DNA from: Leifsonia psychrotolerans
Lineage (GTDB): Bacteria; Actinomycetota; Actinomycetes; Actinomycetales; Microbacteriaceae
Direction: 5' to 3'
Assembly: GCF_013410665.1 (NCBI RefSeq)
Contig: NZ_JACCFM010000001.1
Span: 1,240,001-1,304,000, forward strand
DNA length: 64,000 nt
Both the position numbers and the translations under genes were made by a program. The notes under the pieces are model-generated. The model was not told the origin of the DNA. It worked only from the letters and a program-made list of their open reading frames with translations, and ran no database searches. The first letter of the stretch is position 1, and every line of letters begins with the position of its first letter. This document shows, piece after piece, positions 36,124 through 46,149 of this stretch.

Positions 36124-38736
36124 TCAGCCGGCGACAGCGACGAGCCCCATTTCGGCTGCGCTGTGCAGCAGGGGATGCCTCGGCACCACCCGCACGGTGT
36201 AGCCGAAGCCTCCCGAGTGGTTCAGCGTGACCGTGCCGACGAACAGGCGCGCACCATCGGTGCCGTTCCCCTCGGCAGCCGGGGCGGCATCCGCAGCCAC
36301 GTCTGGAGCAGCATCGGGGTCGGTCCCCGTTGCCGGTGTCAACGTCTGAACGTGCACGTCGCTCAGTTCGTCGTCTCGGTGGCTCGTTCCGTACACCACC
36401 TGAACGTTCACGTCGTCCGGCGACAGCCCGCCCAGGTGCACGTGAGCCCGCAGATGAAGCTCATCACCCACCTCGGGAACCTCGGCCACACCACCCGATT
36501 CGACATGCGCCACCGAGACGCCGGGCCAGGCTTCGACCACCGCGTGTTTCCAGGCGGCGAGCTCCCGCGCGGCTCGGTAGTTGTCGGCCGACAGCCGAGC
36601 CTCGGCCCGTCCGGCCGGGCGGTACATCTTCTCGACGTAATCCTTCACCATCCGGTCGGCGGAGACCTCGGGTGAGAGCCCGGCGAGGGAGTGCCGGATC
36701 GAGTCGACCCACCGCACGGGAATGCCCGTCTCGGACCGGTCGTAGAACGAGGGCGCAACCTGATGCTCGATCAAATCGTAGAGCGCTTCGGCTTCGAACC
36801 TGTCTCGTTCGGCAGCATCGCCGCCGGCATTCGCCGAGGGAATGGCCCAGCCGTTCTGTCCGTCATAGTATTCAGGCCACCAGCCGTCGAGAATCGACAG
36901 GTTGAGCGCGCCGTTCAGCGCCGCCTTCATGCCCGACGTGCCACAGGCCTCGAACGGCCGCAGCGGGTTGTTCAACCAGACGTCGGTGCCCGGGTACATC
37001 AACTGGGCCATCGCGATGTTGTAGTCGGGGAGGAACGCGATCCGTTGTCTCAACTTCGGGTCGTCTGCGAACTGCACGATCTGCTGAATCAGACGCTTGC
37101 CCTCGTCATCGGCCGGATGCGACTTCCCCGCGATCACGATCTGGATCGGATGCTCGGGGTGGGTGAGGAGGGCGCGCAGCCGATTCGGATCATGCAGCAT
37201 GAGAGTGAGGCGTTTGTAGCTCGGCACCCGGCGAGCAAAGCCGATGGTGAGCACGGTGGGGTCGAAGACGTCGCCGATCCAGCCGGGAACGGTACCGCCG
37301 GGGTGCTGCTGGCGCCAGCTGTCGGCCAGCCGAAGCCGGGCATCCGTCACAAATTGGTGACGCAGTGCGGTGCGCACGGCCCACAGTTCGTCATCGCTCA
37401 CCCGCGACGACGCCCAGTCCGCGTTCGCCGTGTCGCTCGTGCCGAGCCGAGTCTCGGCGAGGGCCAGCAGCGCCGGGTCGGTCCAGGTGGGGGCATGCAC
37501 GCCGTTGGTGATCGAGTCGATCGGGATCTCGGATTCGTCGAATCCGGGCCAGAGAGCTGCGAACAGGCGTCGGCTCACTTCGCCGTGCAGCTTCGACACC
37601 CCATTGGCGTGTTGGCCGAGACGCAGGCCCATCACCGCCATGTTGAACACGTCAGCCGCCCCGTCGGCCTCGGCGCCGAGCGCCAGCACGTCATCGACGT
37701 TCACGGCCGGCAGAAGATCGGAGCTGAAGTAGCGCCGAACCAGATCGAGTTCAAATCTGTCGATGCCCGCCGCCACCGGCGTGTGTGTGGTGAAAACGGT
37801 ACCGGCCCGGGCCACCTGCAGAGCCTCGCCAAAGTCAAGGCCCTCACCCATCAGGCTCGAGATGCGTTCGAGGCCGAGAAAGCCGGCATGGCCCTCGTTG
37901 GTGTGAAAGACATCCGGCTCGGGATGCCCGGTGAGCGCGGTCCATCGCTTGACCGCGCGGGCTCCCCCGATGCCCAGCAGCAGCTCCTGCAGCAGCCGAT
38001 GCTCACCGCCGCCACCATAGAGACGGTCGGTGACCTGACGCAGGTCATCGTCGTTTTCCGGGATGTCGGTGTCGAGAAGCAGCAGGGTGATGCGGCCGAC
38101 GGCGGCCTTCCAGATGCGTGCGTGCAAAGTACGGCCGTCGGGAAGGGCCAGCGCGACGGGCATCGCCGAGCCGTCGGGGCGCCTGACCACCGACAAGGGC
38201 AGCCCGTCGGGATCCAGCAGCGGGTAGCTTTCGAGTTGCCAGCCGTCGGCCGCGATCGCCTGACTGAAGTAGCCGGCGCGGTAGAACAATCCGACACCGA
38301 TCAGCGGAACTCCGAGGTCGGAGGCGCTCTTCAGATGGTCCCCGGCCAGAATTCCGAGGCCGCCGGAGTACTGCGGCAGCGCTGCGGCGATACCGAATTC
38401 GGGTGAGAAGTAGGCGATAGCCGCCGGTTTGTCGCCGTCCAGCCCCTGATACCACCGCGGCTTCTCGAGATACTCGCGCAGGTCGTCGCGCATCGCATTG
38501 ACGCCCGCGACGTAGTCGACGTCGGACGCCAGCTCGATGAGTCGCGCCGGAGCGACGGCTCCGAGCAGCGCAGTCGGGTCGTGACCCACCTCGCGCCACA
38601 GCTCGGGCTCAATGTGATCGAAGAGCACGCGGGTGGGCTCATGCCAGGACCAGCGCAGGTTGCCGGCCAACTCGTCGAGTGCGGCCAGCGCAGGGGGAAG
38701 AACAGCACGGACGGTAAATTTGCGGATCGCCTTCAC
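36124..38736 (-). CDS. glgP: Alpha-glucan phosphorylase (DUF3417-type)
   Basis: An 870-residue phosphorylase that releases glucose-1-phosphate from alpha-1,4-glucan. The N-terminal DUF3417 domain has LAGNLRWSWHEPTRVLFDHI. The GT35 core has YSGGLGILAGDHLKSASDLG, NEGHAGFLGLER, and the PLP-lysine segment FEACGTSGMKAALNGALN. A C-terminal Ig-like extension (about 715-870) carries a low-complexity Ala/Asp-Pro stretch. GTG 38736 follows TAGGGT by 6 nt with no Shine-Dalgarno. It is divergent from glgE. Confidence 0.95.
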   Translation of the reverse strand: MKAIRKFTVRAVLPPALAALDELAGNLRWSWHEPTRVLFDHIEPELWREVGHDPTALLGAVAPARLIELASDVDYVAGVNAMRDDLREYLEKPRWYQGLDGDKPAAIAYFSPEFGIAAALPQYSGGLGILAGDHLKSASDLGVPLIGVGLFYRAGYFSQAIAADGWQLESYPLLDPDGLPLSVVRRPDGSAMPVALALPDGRTLHARIWKAAVGRITLLLLDTDIPENDDDLRQVTDRLYGGGGEHRLLQELLLGIGGARAVKRWTALTGHPEPDVFHTNEGHAGFLGLERISSLMGEGLDFGEALQVARAGTVFTTHTPVAAGIDRFELDLVRRYFSSDLLPAVNVDDVLALGAEADGAADVFNMAVMGLRLGQHANGVSKLHGEVSRRLFAALWPGFDESEIPIDSITNGVHAPTWTDPALLALAETRLGTSDTANADWASSRVSDDELWAVRTALRHQFVTDARLRLADSWRQQHPGGTVPGWIGDVFDPTVLTIGFARRVPSYKRLTLMLHDPNRLRALLTHPEHPIQIVIAGKSHPADDEGKRLIQQIVQFADDPKLRQRIAFLPDYNIAMAQLMYPGTDVWLNNPLRPFEACGTSGMKAALNGALNLSILDGWWPEYYDGQNGWAIPSANAGGDAAERDRFEAEALYDLIEHQVAPSFYDRSETGIPVRWVDSIRHSLAGLSPEVSADRMVKDYVEKMYRPAGRAEARLSADNYRAARELAAWKHAVVEAWPGVSVAHVESGGVAEVPEVGDELHLRAHVHLGGLSPDDVNVQVVYGTSHRDDELSDVHVQTLTPATGTDPDAAPDVAADAAPAAEGNGTDGARLFVGTVTLNHSGGFGYTVRVVPRHPLLHSAAEMGLVAVAG

Positions 38737-38742
38737 GGCTCA

Positions 38743-38748
38743 ACCCTA
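38743..38748 (-). promoter_or_regulatory. Candidate -10 hexamer of a leaderless glgP transcript
   Basis: TAGGGT on the minus strand is followed by 6 nt and the glgP GTG. It shares the 81-base gap with the divergent glgE promoter. Confidence 0.4.
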
Positions 38749-38805
38749 GGGGCGCACTGTGACGAATGGATACAGCGCAGAGCCTGATTTGAGTGTATTT
38801 CACGC

Positions 38806-38811
38806 TACGGT
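38806..38811 (+). promoter_or_regulatory. Candidate -10 hexamer of a leaderless glgE transcript
   Basis: TACGGT is followed by 6 nt (CAAGGT) and the glgE GTG at 38818. CAAGG abuts the start codon too closely for a Shine-Dalgarno. Confidence 0.4.
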
Positions 38812-38817
38812 CAAGGT

Positions 38818-40854
38818 GTGACCCCGAGAGCAGAGAAGCAGTCAGCAGGCCCCGGCATCGGACGCATTCCGATCCTCGATTTGTCCCCGCAGCTGAACGA
38901 CAATCGCTGGCCGGCGAAGGCGTTTGTCGGCGAGGTGGTGCCGTTTCGAGCCACGGCGTTTCGCGAAGGGCACGATCTGATCGGCGTCACCCTGCTGCTC
39001 ATCTCCCCCAACGAAACCGAGACCTCCCATCCGATGCGGCTCGTCGCACCGGGCACCGACCGCTACGAGGCACTCGTTCAGGTCACCGCGCAGGGCTGCT
39101 GGCGGTATCGGGTACGCGCCTATTCCGACGATTTCGCGACCTGGGTCCACACGGCGCGAATCAAGATTCCGGCCGACCTCGACGTCGAGCTGACGTTCGC
39201 ACTCGGGGCCGAGCTGGCCCGGCGCGCGGCCGCCGAGCCGGCCCGTTCAGCCGCCGACAAGCGCCGATTCACCGCGGCCGCCCGCACCTTCCTCGACACC
39301 GCCGTTCCGGCCGCCGAGCGCCTGGCTCTGGTCGACGACCCAGCGCTGCAGGCGGCACTCGCCGTGCATCCCCTTACCTCACTCGCGAGCGAATCCGAAT
39401 CCCGCCGGGTCGTTGTGGAGCGCACCCGGGCCGGGGTCGGCTCCTGGTACGAGTTCTTCCCCCGCTCGGAGGGTGCGCGCAAGGCTCCCGACGGATCCTG
39501 GACCAGTGGTACGTTCCGCACCGCCGCGCCGCGCTTGGCCGACGTGGCGGCAATGGGCTTCGACGTGGTCTATCTGCCGCCCATCCATCCGATCGGCCAT
39601 GCCTTCCGGAAAGGACCCAACAACACGTTGACGGCCGGCCCGTTCGATCCAGGTTCGCCCTGGGCCATCGGCTCGTCTGCGGGCGGGCACGATGCGGTAC
39701 ACCCCGATCTGGGCACCCTCGACGACTTCAGATTCTTCGTCGCCCAGGCCGCGGCATCCGGAATCGACATTGCCCTCGACTTCGCGCTGCAAGCCTCACC
39801 GGATCACCCGTGGGTGTACGAGCACCCCGAGTGGTTCACGACGCTGCCCGACGGCAGCATCGCATACGCCGAGAATCCGCCCAAGAAGTACCAAGACATC
39901 TATCCGATCAATTTCGACAACGATCCCGTCGGCATCCGTGCCGAAGCGCTGCGTGTGCTGCGGCACTGGATTGGCACGGGGGTGAGCATCTTCCGGGTCG
40001 ACAACCCGCACACGAAGCCCCTCGACTTCTGGGAATGGCTCATTGCGACGGTGAATGCCGAGTTCCCAGATGTCGTCTTCCTCGCCGAGGCCTTCACCCG
40101 TCCGGCCCTGTTGCAGGCCCTCGCCCAGGTGGGCTTCCAGCAGTCGTACACCTATTTCACCTGGCGCAACACAAAGGCGGAGCTCGAGGAGTTCTTCGAC
40201 TCTCTCGCCCACGAGACGGCCGACTACCTGCGCCCCAACCTGTTTGTGAACACGCCGGACATTCTCACGGAGTACCTGCAGTTCGGCGGTCCCGCTGCGT
40301 TCAAAATCCGCGCGGCACTCGCCGCGACGGCGGCCCCCAGCTGGGGCGTCTACGCCGGCTTTGAGCTGTTCGAGAGCGTTGCCCGGGCGGGGGCCGAAGA
40401 GAACATCGATAGCGAAAAGTACGAGTATCGACCACGCAGTTTCGCGCGGGCCGAGGCGGCAGGCACTTCCCTGGCCCCGTTCCTCACCCTGCTGAACCGT
40501 ATCCGTGCCGAGCATCCGGCACTGCGACAACTCCGCAATCTGCACATTCACGACAGCGACGACAGTGGCATCCTCGTCTACAGCAAGTTCCTGGATGCCC
40601 GGTTCACGGGCACCGGGCAGCACGACGCCGTCATCGTTGTGGCGAACGTCGACCCTCATTCGGTGCGACAGAGCGTGGTGCACCTCGACGTGAGCCGATT
40701 CGGCATCGCGCCGGGTGAGGCGTACGACGTGCACGACCTCATCACCGGGTCGATCTGGACCTGGTCGGGCGACAATTATGTGCGCCTCGATGCCTTCACC
40801 GAACCCGTGCACATCCTGCACGTTCTCCCCTCACGACACGGAGTGCGCCCATGA
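38818..40854 (+). CDS. glgE: Alpha-1,4-glucan:maltose-1-phosphate maltosyltransferase
   Basis: A 678-residue GH13_3 enzyme that extends alpha-1,4-glucan with maltose from maltose-1-phosphate. The N-terminal domain begins [20 protein letters not shown]. The barrel has [15 protein letters not shown], nucleophile Asp in [18 protein letters not shown], acid/base Glu in [10 protein letters not shown], and [13 protein letters not shown], which are GlgE-specific rather than amylase motifs. Start GTG 38818. glgB follows with an ATGA overlap, so polymer elongation and branching are co-expressed. No TreS, Pep2 or GlgM gene lies in the window. Confidence 0.96.
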   Translation: MTPRAEKQSAGPGIGRIPILDLSPQLNDNRWPAKAFVGEVVPFRATAFREGHDLIGVTLLLISPNETETSHPMRLVAPGTDRYEALVQVTAQGCWRYRVRAYSDDFATWVHTARIKIPADLDVELTFALGAELARRAAAEPARSAADKRRFTAAARTFLDTAVPAAERLALVDDPALQAALAVHPLTSLASESESRRVVVERTRAGVGSWYEFFPRSEGARKAPDGSWTSGTFRTAAPRLADVAAMGFDVVYLPPIHPIGHAFRKGPNNTLTAGPFDPGSPWAIGSSAGGHDAVHPDLGTLDDFRFFVAQAAASGIDIALDFALQASPDHPWVYEHPEWFTTLPDGSIAYAENPPKKYQDIYPINFDNDPVGIRAEALRVLRHWIGTGVSIFRVDNPHTKPLDFWEWLIATVNAEFPDVVFLAEAFTRPALLQALAQVGFQQSYTYFTWRNTKAELEEFFDSLAHETADYLRPNLFVNTPDILTEYLQFGGPAAFKIRAALAATAAPSWGVYAGFELFESVARAGAEENIDSEKYEYRPRSFARAEAAGTSLAPFLTLLNRIRAEHPALRQLRNLHIHDSDDSGILVYSKFLDARFTGTGQHDAVIVVANVDPHSVRQSVVHLDVSRFGIAPGEAYDVHDLITGSIWTWSGDNYVRLDAFTEPVHILHVLPSRHGVRP

Positions 40855-43067
40855 CACCCGCCCGGCACGCCGAAGGCGTCCCCGTTCCTGAGATCCCCGC
40901 TGAGGTTCTCGCCCGCATCGCCGACGGCGCCTCGGCCGACCCCCACGCCGTGCTCGGTGCCCACCCGTTCGGCGCGACGGAGGTTACCGACCCGCTCACC
41001 GTCATCCGTGCCCTCCGCCCCCTCGCCACCGAGGTCACCGCGGTTCTGGCGACCGGCGCCCGCGTCGAGCTGGCCCACCTCGGCTTCGGCATCTGGCAGG
41101 GTGTGTCGATCGTGGGGCCCCAGGACTACGTGATTGACACCCGATATGCGGATGCCCCACCGTGGATCACCGACGACCCCTACCGCTACCAGCCCACGCT
41201 CGGCGAACTCGACCTGCACCTGATCAGCGAAGGCCGACACGAACGCCTGTGGGAGGTGCTGGGCGCGCACTATCGTGACCACGGCGGCGTGCGTGGCACG
41301 ACCACCGGCACGGCGTTCGCGGTGTGGGCGCCACACGCCCAGGCGGTGCGGGTGATCGGCGATTTCAATGCCTGGAACGGCATTGCTCATGGCCTGCGCA
41401 ACCTGGCCGGCACGGGCGTCTGGGAGATCTTCGTGCCGGCACTGGAGCCGGGTTCTGCGTACAAGTTTGAGATACTCGGCGCGGCCGGCGAATGGGTCAC
41501 CAAAGCGGACCCGATGGCTCGGTACACGGAGCTGCCGCCGAAGACCGCTTCGGTGATCGGACAGACCAACTATGAGTGGGCGGATGCCGCCTGGCTGCAC
41601 CGCCGTGCGGCCACCGACCCGCACGACGCACCACTCAGCATCTACGAGATGCACGTGGGATCGTGGCGACCCGGGCTGGGCTACCGAGAGCTCGCCGATG
41701 AACTGATCGAATATCTGCACGAGCTCGCATTCACGCACGTCGAGTTCATGCCGCTCGCGGAGCATCCGTATGGGCCCTCGTGGGGTTACCAGGTGACCGG
41801 CTATTACGCCCCGACGAGCAGATTCGGCCATCCCGACGACCTGCGCTACCTGATTGACAGGCTGCATCAAGCCGACATCGGCGTGATTATGGACTGGGTA
41901 CCGGGCCATTTCCCGAAAGACGACTTCGCACTGGCCCGTTTTGACGGCCAGGCCCTCTATGAGCATCCTGACCCCCGACGCGGAGAACAGCTGGATTGGG
42001 GCACCTACGTCTTCGACTTCGGGCGACCGCAGGTGCGCAATTTCTTGGTCGCCAACGCCCTCTACTGGCTCGAGGAGTTTCACATCGACGGGTTGCGTGT
42101 CGATGCCGTCGCATCGATGCTCTACCTCGACTATTCGCGCGAAGACGGCCAGTGGGCGCCGAACGTTCACGGTGGGCGCGAGAATCTCGAGGCGATCGCG
42201 CTCCTCCAAGAAGTCACGGCCACCGCCTATAAGCGCAACCCGGGTACTCTCATCATCGCCGAAGAATCCACCAGCTGGCCCGGCGTGACTGCGCCGACTT
42301 TCGCCGGCGGATTGGGCTTCGGGCTCAAGTGGAACATGGGCTGGATGCACGACTCGCTGCGCTACATGCAGGTCGATCCGGTGTATCGCGCGTATCACCA
42401 CAACGACATCACCTTCTCGTTCGCGTATGCGTTCAGTGAGAATTTTCTGTTGCCGATCAGCCATGACGAGGTCGTCCACGGCAAGGGTTCCCTGGTGTCA
42501 AAGATGCCCGGCGACTCGTGGCAGCAGCTCGCTAATGTGCGCGCGTACCTGTCGTTCATGTGGGCGCATCCGGGTAAACAATTGCTGTTCATGGGCCAGG
42601 AGTTCGGCCAGCGCTCCGAGTGGAGTGAGCAACGCGGCCTCGACTGGTGGATGCTCGACCAGCCCGACCACCGAGGTCTCTTCGCACTTGTCGGCGCGTT
42701 GAACCGAACCTATCGGGCGACACCGAGCCTGTGGGCGCTCGACAATGATTCGGCCGGATTCGAGTGGTTGGACGGTGGGGCGGCAGCCGAGAACGTCGTC
42801 TCGTTCCTGCGTTGGGACTCAGACGGCAACCCCATCGCCTGCCTGTTCAACTTCTCAGGCGCTCCGCACGTCGACTATCGAATCGGGCTGCCCGCCGCCG
42901 GCATCTGGGATGAATTACTGAACACGGATGCCCATGAGTTCGGCGGTTCCGGCGTCGGCAACCTCGGACAGGCGCATGCTGTGGCCGAGCCTTGGGCGGG
43001 CCGACCGGCCTCTGTCTCGCTCACGCTGCCGCCGCTGGCCGGCCTCTGGTTGAAGCTGAGGCACTGA
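40851..43067 (+). CDS. glgB: 1,4-alpha-glucan branching enzyme
   Basis: A 738-residue GH13_9 branching enzyme that introduces alpha-1,6 branches. It has two N-terminal beta domains (about 20-110, then CBM48 at about 130-215 with [19 protein letters not shown]). The barrel has nucleophile Asp in [20 protein letters not shown], Glu in [13 protein letters not shown], and [14 protein letters not shown]. The start overlaps the glgE stop by four bases (ATGA). Together with GlgE it makes branched glucan in the cytoplasm. Confidence 0.97.
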   Translation: MTPARHAEGVPVPEIPAEVLARIADGASADPHAVLGAHPFGATEVTDPLTVIRALRPLATEVTAVLATGARVELAHLGFGIWQGVSIVGPQDYVIDTRYADAPPWITDDPYRYQPTLGELDLHLISEGRHERLWEVLGAHYRDHGGVRGTTTGTAFAVWAPHAQAVRVIGDFNAWNGIAHGLRNLAGTGVWEIFVPALEPGSAYKFEILGAAGEWVTKADPMARYTELPPKTASVIGQTNYEWADAAWLHRRAATDPHDAPLSIYEMHVGSWRPGLGYRELADELIEYLHELAFTHVEFMPLAEHPYGPSWGYQVTGYYAPTSRFGHPDDLRYLIDRLHQADIGVIMDWVPGHFPKDDFALARFDGQALYEHPDPRRGEQLDWGTYVFDFGRPQVRNFLVANALYWLEEFHIDGLRVDAVASMLYLDYSREDGQWAPNVHGGRENLEAIALLQEVTATAYKRNPGTLIIAEESTSWPGVTAPTFAGGLGFGLKWNMGWMHDSLRYMQVDPVYRAYHHNDITFSFAYAFSENFLLPISHDEVVHGKGSLVSKMPGDSWQQLANVRAYLSFMWAHPGKQLLFMGQEFGQRSEWSEQRGLDWWMLDQPDHRGLFALVGALNRTYRATPSLWALDNDSAGFEWLDGGAAAENVVSFLRWDSDGNPIACLFNFSGAPHVDYRIGLPAAGIWDELLNTDAHEFGGSGVGNLGQAHAVAEPWAGRPASVSLTLPPLAGLWLKLRH

Positions 43068-43114
43068 AACGACGGCTGCCGAAACGGACAGGACGACCTG
43101 AAAGTGGTGTGGAG

Positions 43115-44098
43115 TTAGTAGAGCAGTCCAGCCAAGCGTGCACGAGCCGGGGCCACCCGAGGGTCTTCCACCCCGACGACCTCGAAGAGTTCGAGAAGTC
43201 GCGCCCGCACCAGGTTCTTACCCGCCGCATCGAGCGTCGGAAACAACCTCAGCAGCCGGTCGAACGCGTCCGCGATATGTCCGCCCGACAGGTCGAGGTC
43301 GGCCACCAACAGCTGTGCATCGACATCGTCGGGGGCCGCGGCGGCCCGGCTCCGAATCTGTTCGATGGTCTGACCCTGCAGCCGGTGCAGCAGGCTCACC
43401 TGCGCCAGGCCGGCGACGGCCATGGTGTCGCGAGGATCGCTGGCCAGGGCTGACTTGTATGCGGCAATAGCTGCCGGGTAGTCCGCCCGCTCGATGGCGT
43501 CATAGGCAGCCTGATGCAGCGGCGGCAATTCCGGTTCGACGGGCTCGGCCGCCGCGGAATCGGTTGCTGAATCTGTCGATTCCGCGACACCAGTGACCCC
43601 GTTTTGCGCGGCGAGGTCGAGCAGTCGAGCGACGACATCGCGAATCTCGGCTTCAGGGATGGCACCGGAGAAGAGCTGAACCGGCTGACCGCTGAGCACA
43701 GCGGCAACAGTCGGCACCGATTGCGCGGCAAACGCCTGTGCCAGCTGAGGGTTGGCATCGACATCGACTGTGGTGAGCACGAAACGCCCGCCGAACTCGG
43801 TGGCGAGTTTCGCCAGTACGGGGGTGAGCGTCGTGCTCGGCTCTGACCACGCGGCCCACAGTCCGACGATCACCGGAACGCTCATCGAAAGCTCAAGCAG
43901 CTCACCGAAGTTGGCGTCGGTGCCCTCGAGTACGAGGCTCGGAACCGGCACGACGGCGCCGGCTGCACCGGCACCGGTTGCCCCAGGATCGCCCGCCACG
44001 CGGGGTGCCGAGGCGGCTCCGGGTGCCGGTCGGTTCACGAGTGACGAGAGATCGACAGCGCCACGGAGATTGACGCCGGAGGGAGGAACAGAGGTCAT
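43115..44098 (-). CDS. Thioredoxin-fold/TPR protein (YbbN/CnoX-like) lacking the redox cysteines
   Basis: A 327-residue protein with a Pro/Ala/Gly-rich N-terminus, a thioredoxin fold (about 58-170: VPVIVGLWAAWSEPSTTLTPVLAK, split about the active site) and C-terminal TPR-like helices (about 190-327). The canonical WCxxC is replaced by W84-SEPS-88, so no redox chemistry is expected. It resembles YbbN-type chaperone/holdase proteins that bind DnaK or GroEL clients. Its ATG overlaps the stop of the preceding membrane-protein gene (44095-44098), so both are likely one operon. Confidence 0.85.
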   Translation of the reverse strand: MTSVPPSGVNLRGAVDLSSLVNRPAPGAASAPRVAGDPGATGAGAAGAVVPVPSLVLEGTDANFGELLELSMSVPVIVGLWAAWSEPSTTLTPVLAKLATEFGGRFVLTTVDVDANPQLAQAFAAQSVPTVAAVLSGQPVQLFSGAIPEAEIRDVVARLLDLAAQNGVTGVAESTDSATDSAAAEPVEPELPPLHQAAYDAIERADYPAAIAAYKSALASDPRDTMAVAGLAQVSLLHRLQGQTIEQIRSRAAAAPDDVDAQLLVADLDLSGGHIADAFDRLLRLFPTLDAAGKNLVRARLLELFEVVGVEDPRVAPARARLAGLLY

Positions 44099-45936
44099 GG
44101 GAGCTCCACAGAAGCAATCAGTCCTTGGGCGAAACCAAGGAGAACAATTTTTTCGCCCGAGCCAGCGGCCGGAACATGGAAGAGAAGCTGGTCGGAATAG
44201 GTGCTTTGAAGACCCTTGGCGGATGACGCCACACCCGACAGCGCCGCACTGGCCGAATCGGGATTCGAACTCACAGTTGCGCCGGCGTCGACAGGTCTCA
44301 CGGTCGCGATCTCGTTGAGGTTCACGGCGACGATTCCTCCCGAGTCGTTCGTCGCCAGGGCGAGCGGCTGCCCGGAACCGGGAGCCACCGAATACTCAAT
44401 CGCGGCGGTCGACGGAAGCTCGGCAGCGGTCTGATCCTTAGAGGCCTGAACCTGAGCACGGAAGGTGTCACCCTTCACCTCAAACAGGTCGGAGTACTCA
44501 CTCGCCTCCCCCTTCTGCAGGACATCCCCATAAGCCGCGGCGATCTTGTCTGGCGGCAACACCAGAAGTTTGACGTCAGGCTTGATGATCGGGGCACCGA
44601 TCGCGGCCGGGGCCACGTCGGGCACGGGGGCAGCCGGGACCAGCTGAATGGCGTACTCGACGAGATAGTTGGCGCGCGGCGACTGCTGCGTCAAGACGAG
44701 TGCCGTCGGAGCTTCCTTGGGGTTTGTTCCTTCGACCACCGTCATCACCATGCGCGGCCATCCTGGCGACTGCTGGGGAAGGGTGAGCGCAAAAGTGGAG
44801 TCAGGGATCGCCTGTACCGGGGCCACGTCTGCCTTCACGGCACGGATCTTATAGTTGATCAAGCGTTGTTCCAGCGCGGGCCCGGTGAACCGAGTCGCGA
44901 TCGCGTCGGAGCTCAGTGACGTGTCCGCCTCGGTGGCAACAGCGGCGATGCGGTGAACGATCTGCTCCAGCTGCGGCACTGTCACGGCCGGGAGCGGGAT
45001 ATCAGCGGCCGCGTCGGGAGCTGCTGTCGCGTCCAACGTGGGTGAGGCCGTCGGCGTGACCGCGCCGGACGAGCTGGGCCAGAAATCCGGTGAGCACCCC
45101 GTGAGTACCAGGCCCGAAACAAGCAGCACGGGCACGATCGCGATCATTGATCGACGCGGACCGGTGATCTCACTCGCCTTGATGGCTTTCGGCCGCGGCG
45201 CGCGCGGAAGCTTCGGCATTCGGGGACCTCGCGGAAGGTTGCGACGGGGCCCTTGCGAACGACGCAGGTGCAGAAGAGCCCACAGATAGAGTGCGAGCCC
45301 GATCAGGGCCAGAACGGCACCCCCGACGATCAAGGGTCCAGCCCACGGGGTGGCGTTATTGGTGGGCCATTCGACGCTCACCCGAGTCGGGGCCGGCTTC
45401 GTTCCGTCCGATGCGACGATCACCGAAATTCCCGCCGGCACGTTGATCGTTCGTGTCAGGTGCTGCTGCGCGCTGAATTCCTCGAGCCAGAGGTCAGAGC
45501 CAGCAGGATTCGTCGGAAGCGCGGCAGTGGCGTCCGGCGTCCCGATGGCGGGCGGAGAGGAGGGCGACGGAGTCGACGGTGACGACGTTGACGACGGCGT
45601 CTCAGGTGCCGGCGCCGTGTGGATCTTTGCCTTCAGCGCTGTGCCGTCCTTCTTCAGCGACACGTCGGAATAGGTCGATCCATCAACCCAGGCACGCACG
45701 TCTTCGCTGCGCCCATAGGCCATGAACACGGGTGAACCGCCACTGATCGTGAGGGTTTGCGGCCCTGCATGCGCGGCCAGTGCCGACGCGTCGATAACGG
45801 CGTAGGGAGCACCGTCGGGAATGCTCGCGCTCAGGCTGGTTGAGGCCGGCTCGAGGAACACCGTTCGCTGGGCGAAGCCGAGCACGATCATCACGACCGA
45901 TAAGACGAGTGCCACGATGGCAAAAACAAAACGCAC
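44095..45936 (-). CDS. Three-helix envelope protein with an internal lipobox, unknown function
   Basis: About 613 residues. Start GTG 45936 is taken because AGGAAGG lies 5 nt upstream. The layout is: membrane helix 1 (about 4-22), extracytoplasmic domain 23-200 with a Pro/Ser-rich linker (110-145), helix 2 (201-224), basic cytoplasmic stretch 225-262 (RGPRMPKLPRAPRPK), then helix 3 ending LVLTG-Cys281, a perfect lipobox placed mid-protein, then a second exported domain (282-613) rich in beta and short helices. The family is not recognised. It overlaps the YbbN-like gene and is divergent from the coiled-coil gene. Confidence 0.75.
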   Translation of the reverse strand: MRFVFAIVALVLSVVMIVLGFAQRTVFLEPASTSLSASIPDGAPYAVIDASALAAHAGPQTLTISGGSPVFMAYGRSEDVRAWVDGSTYSDVSLKKDGTALKAKIHTAPAPETPSSTSSPSTPSPSSPPAIGTPDATAALPTNPAGSDLWLEEFSAQQHLTRTINVPAGISVIVASDGTKPAPTRVSVEWPTNNATPWAGPLIVGGAVLALIGLALYLWALLHLRRSQGPRRNLPRGPRMPKLPRAPRPKAIKASEITGPRRSMIAIVPVLLVSGLVLTGCSPDFWPSSSGAVTPTASPTLDATAAPDAAADIPLPAVTVPQLEQIVHRIAAVATEADTSLSSDAIATRFTGPALEQRLINYKIRAVKADVAPVQAIPDSTFALTLPQQSPGWPRMVMTVVEGTNPKEAPTALVLTQQSPRANYLVEYAIQLVPAAPVPDVAPAAIGAPIIKPDVKLLVLPPDKIAAAYGDVLQKGEASEYSDLFEVKGDTFRAQVQASKDQTAAELPSTAAIEYSVAPGSGQPLALATNDSGGIVAVNLNEIATVRPVDAGATVSSNPDSASAALSGVASSAKGLQSTYSDQLLFHVPAAGSGEKIVLLGFAQGLIASVELP

Positions 45937-46149
45937 GAATACCTTCCTGTGTTGCCATTGCAGTGACGCGATGATGTACGCGCAACCCCTTTTCGAGCCT
46001 GAAAGACAACAGACACAGAAACGCAACGATACTGGGTCACCCTGAGTGCCGCCTAATAGTAGCCTTGTGCGAGTCGGCATGATTGGATCTCCGGTCAGGC
46101 TAAAATTGCAAGGCTCGTTGAGTTCGGGCACCGTTATGAGGAGAAAAAC
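45937..46149. promoter_or_regulatory. Divergent intergenic region with candidate -10 TAAAAT
   Basis: The 213 bases between two divergent genes are AT-rich. TAAAAT at 46101-46106 is a good -10 for the plus-strand coiled-coil gene, though a matching -35 at 17-18 bp is not evident. The ribosome site TGAGGAG is at 46136-46142. No other structure was seen. Confidence 0.4.

Noticed and set aside
44155..44170. Possible frameshift at the junction of the lipobox protein and the YbbN-like gene
   Set aside because: The ATGA overlap is an ordinary coupled stop/start and both proteins have complete ends.
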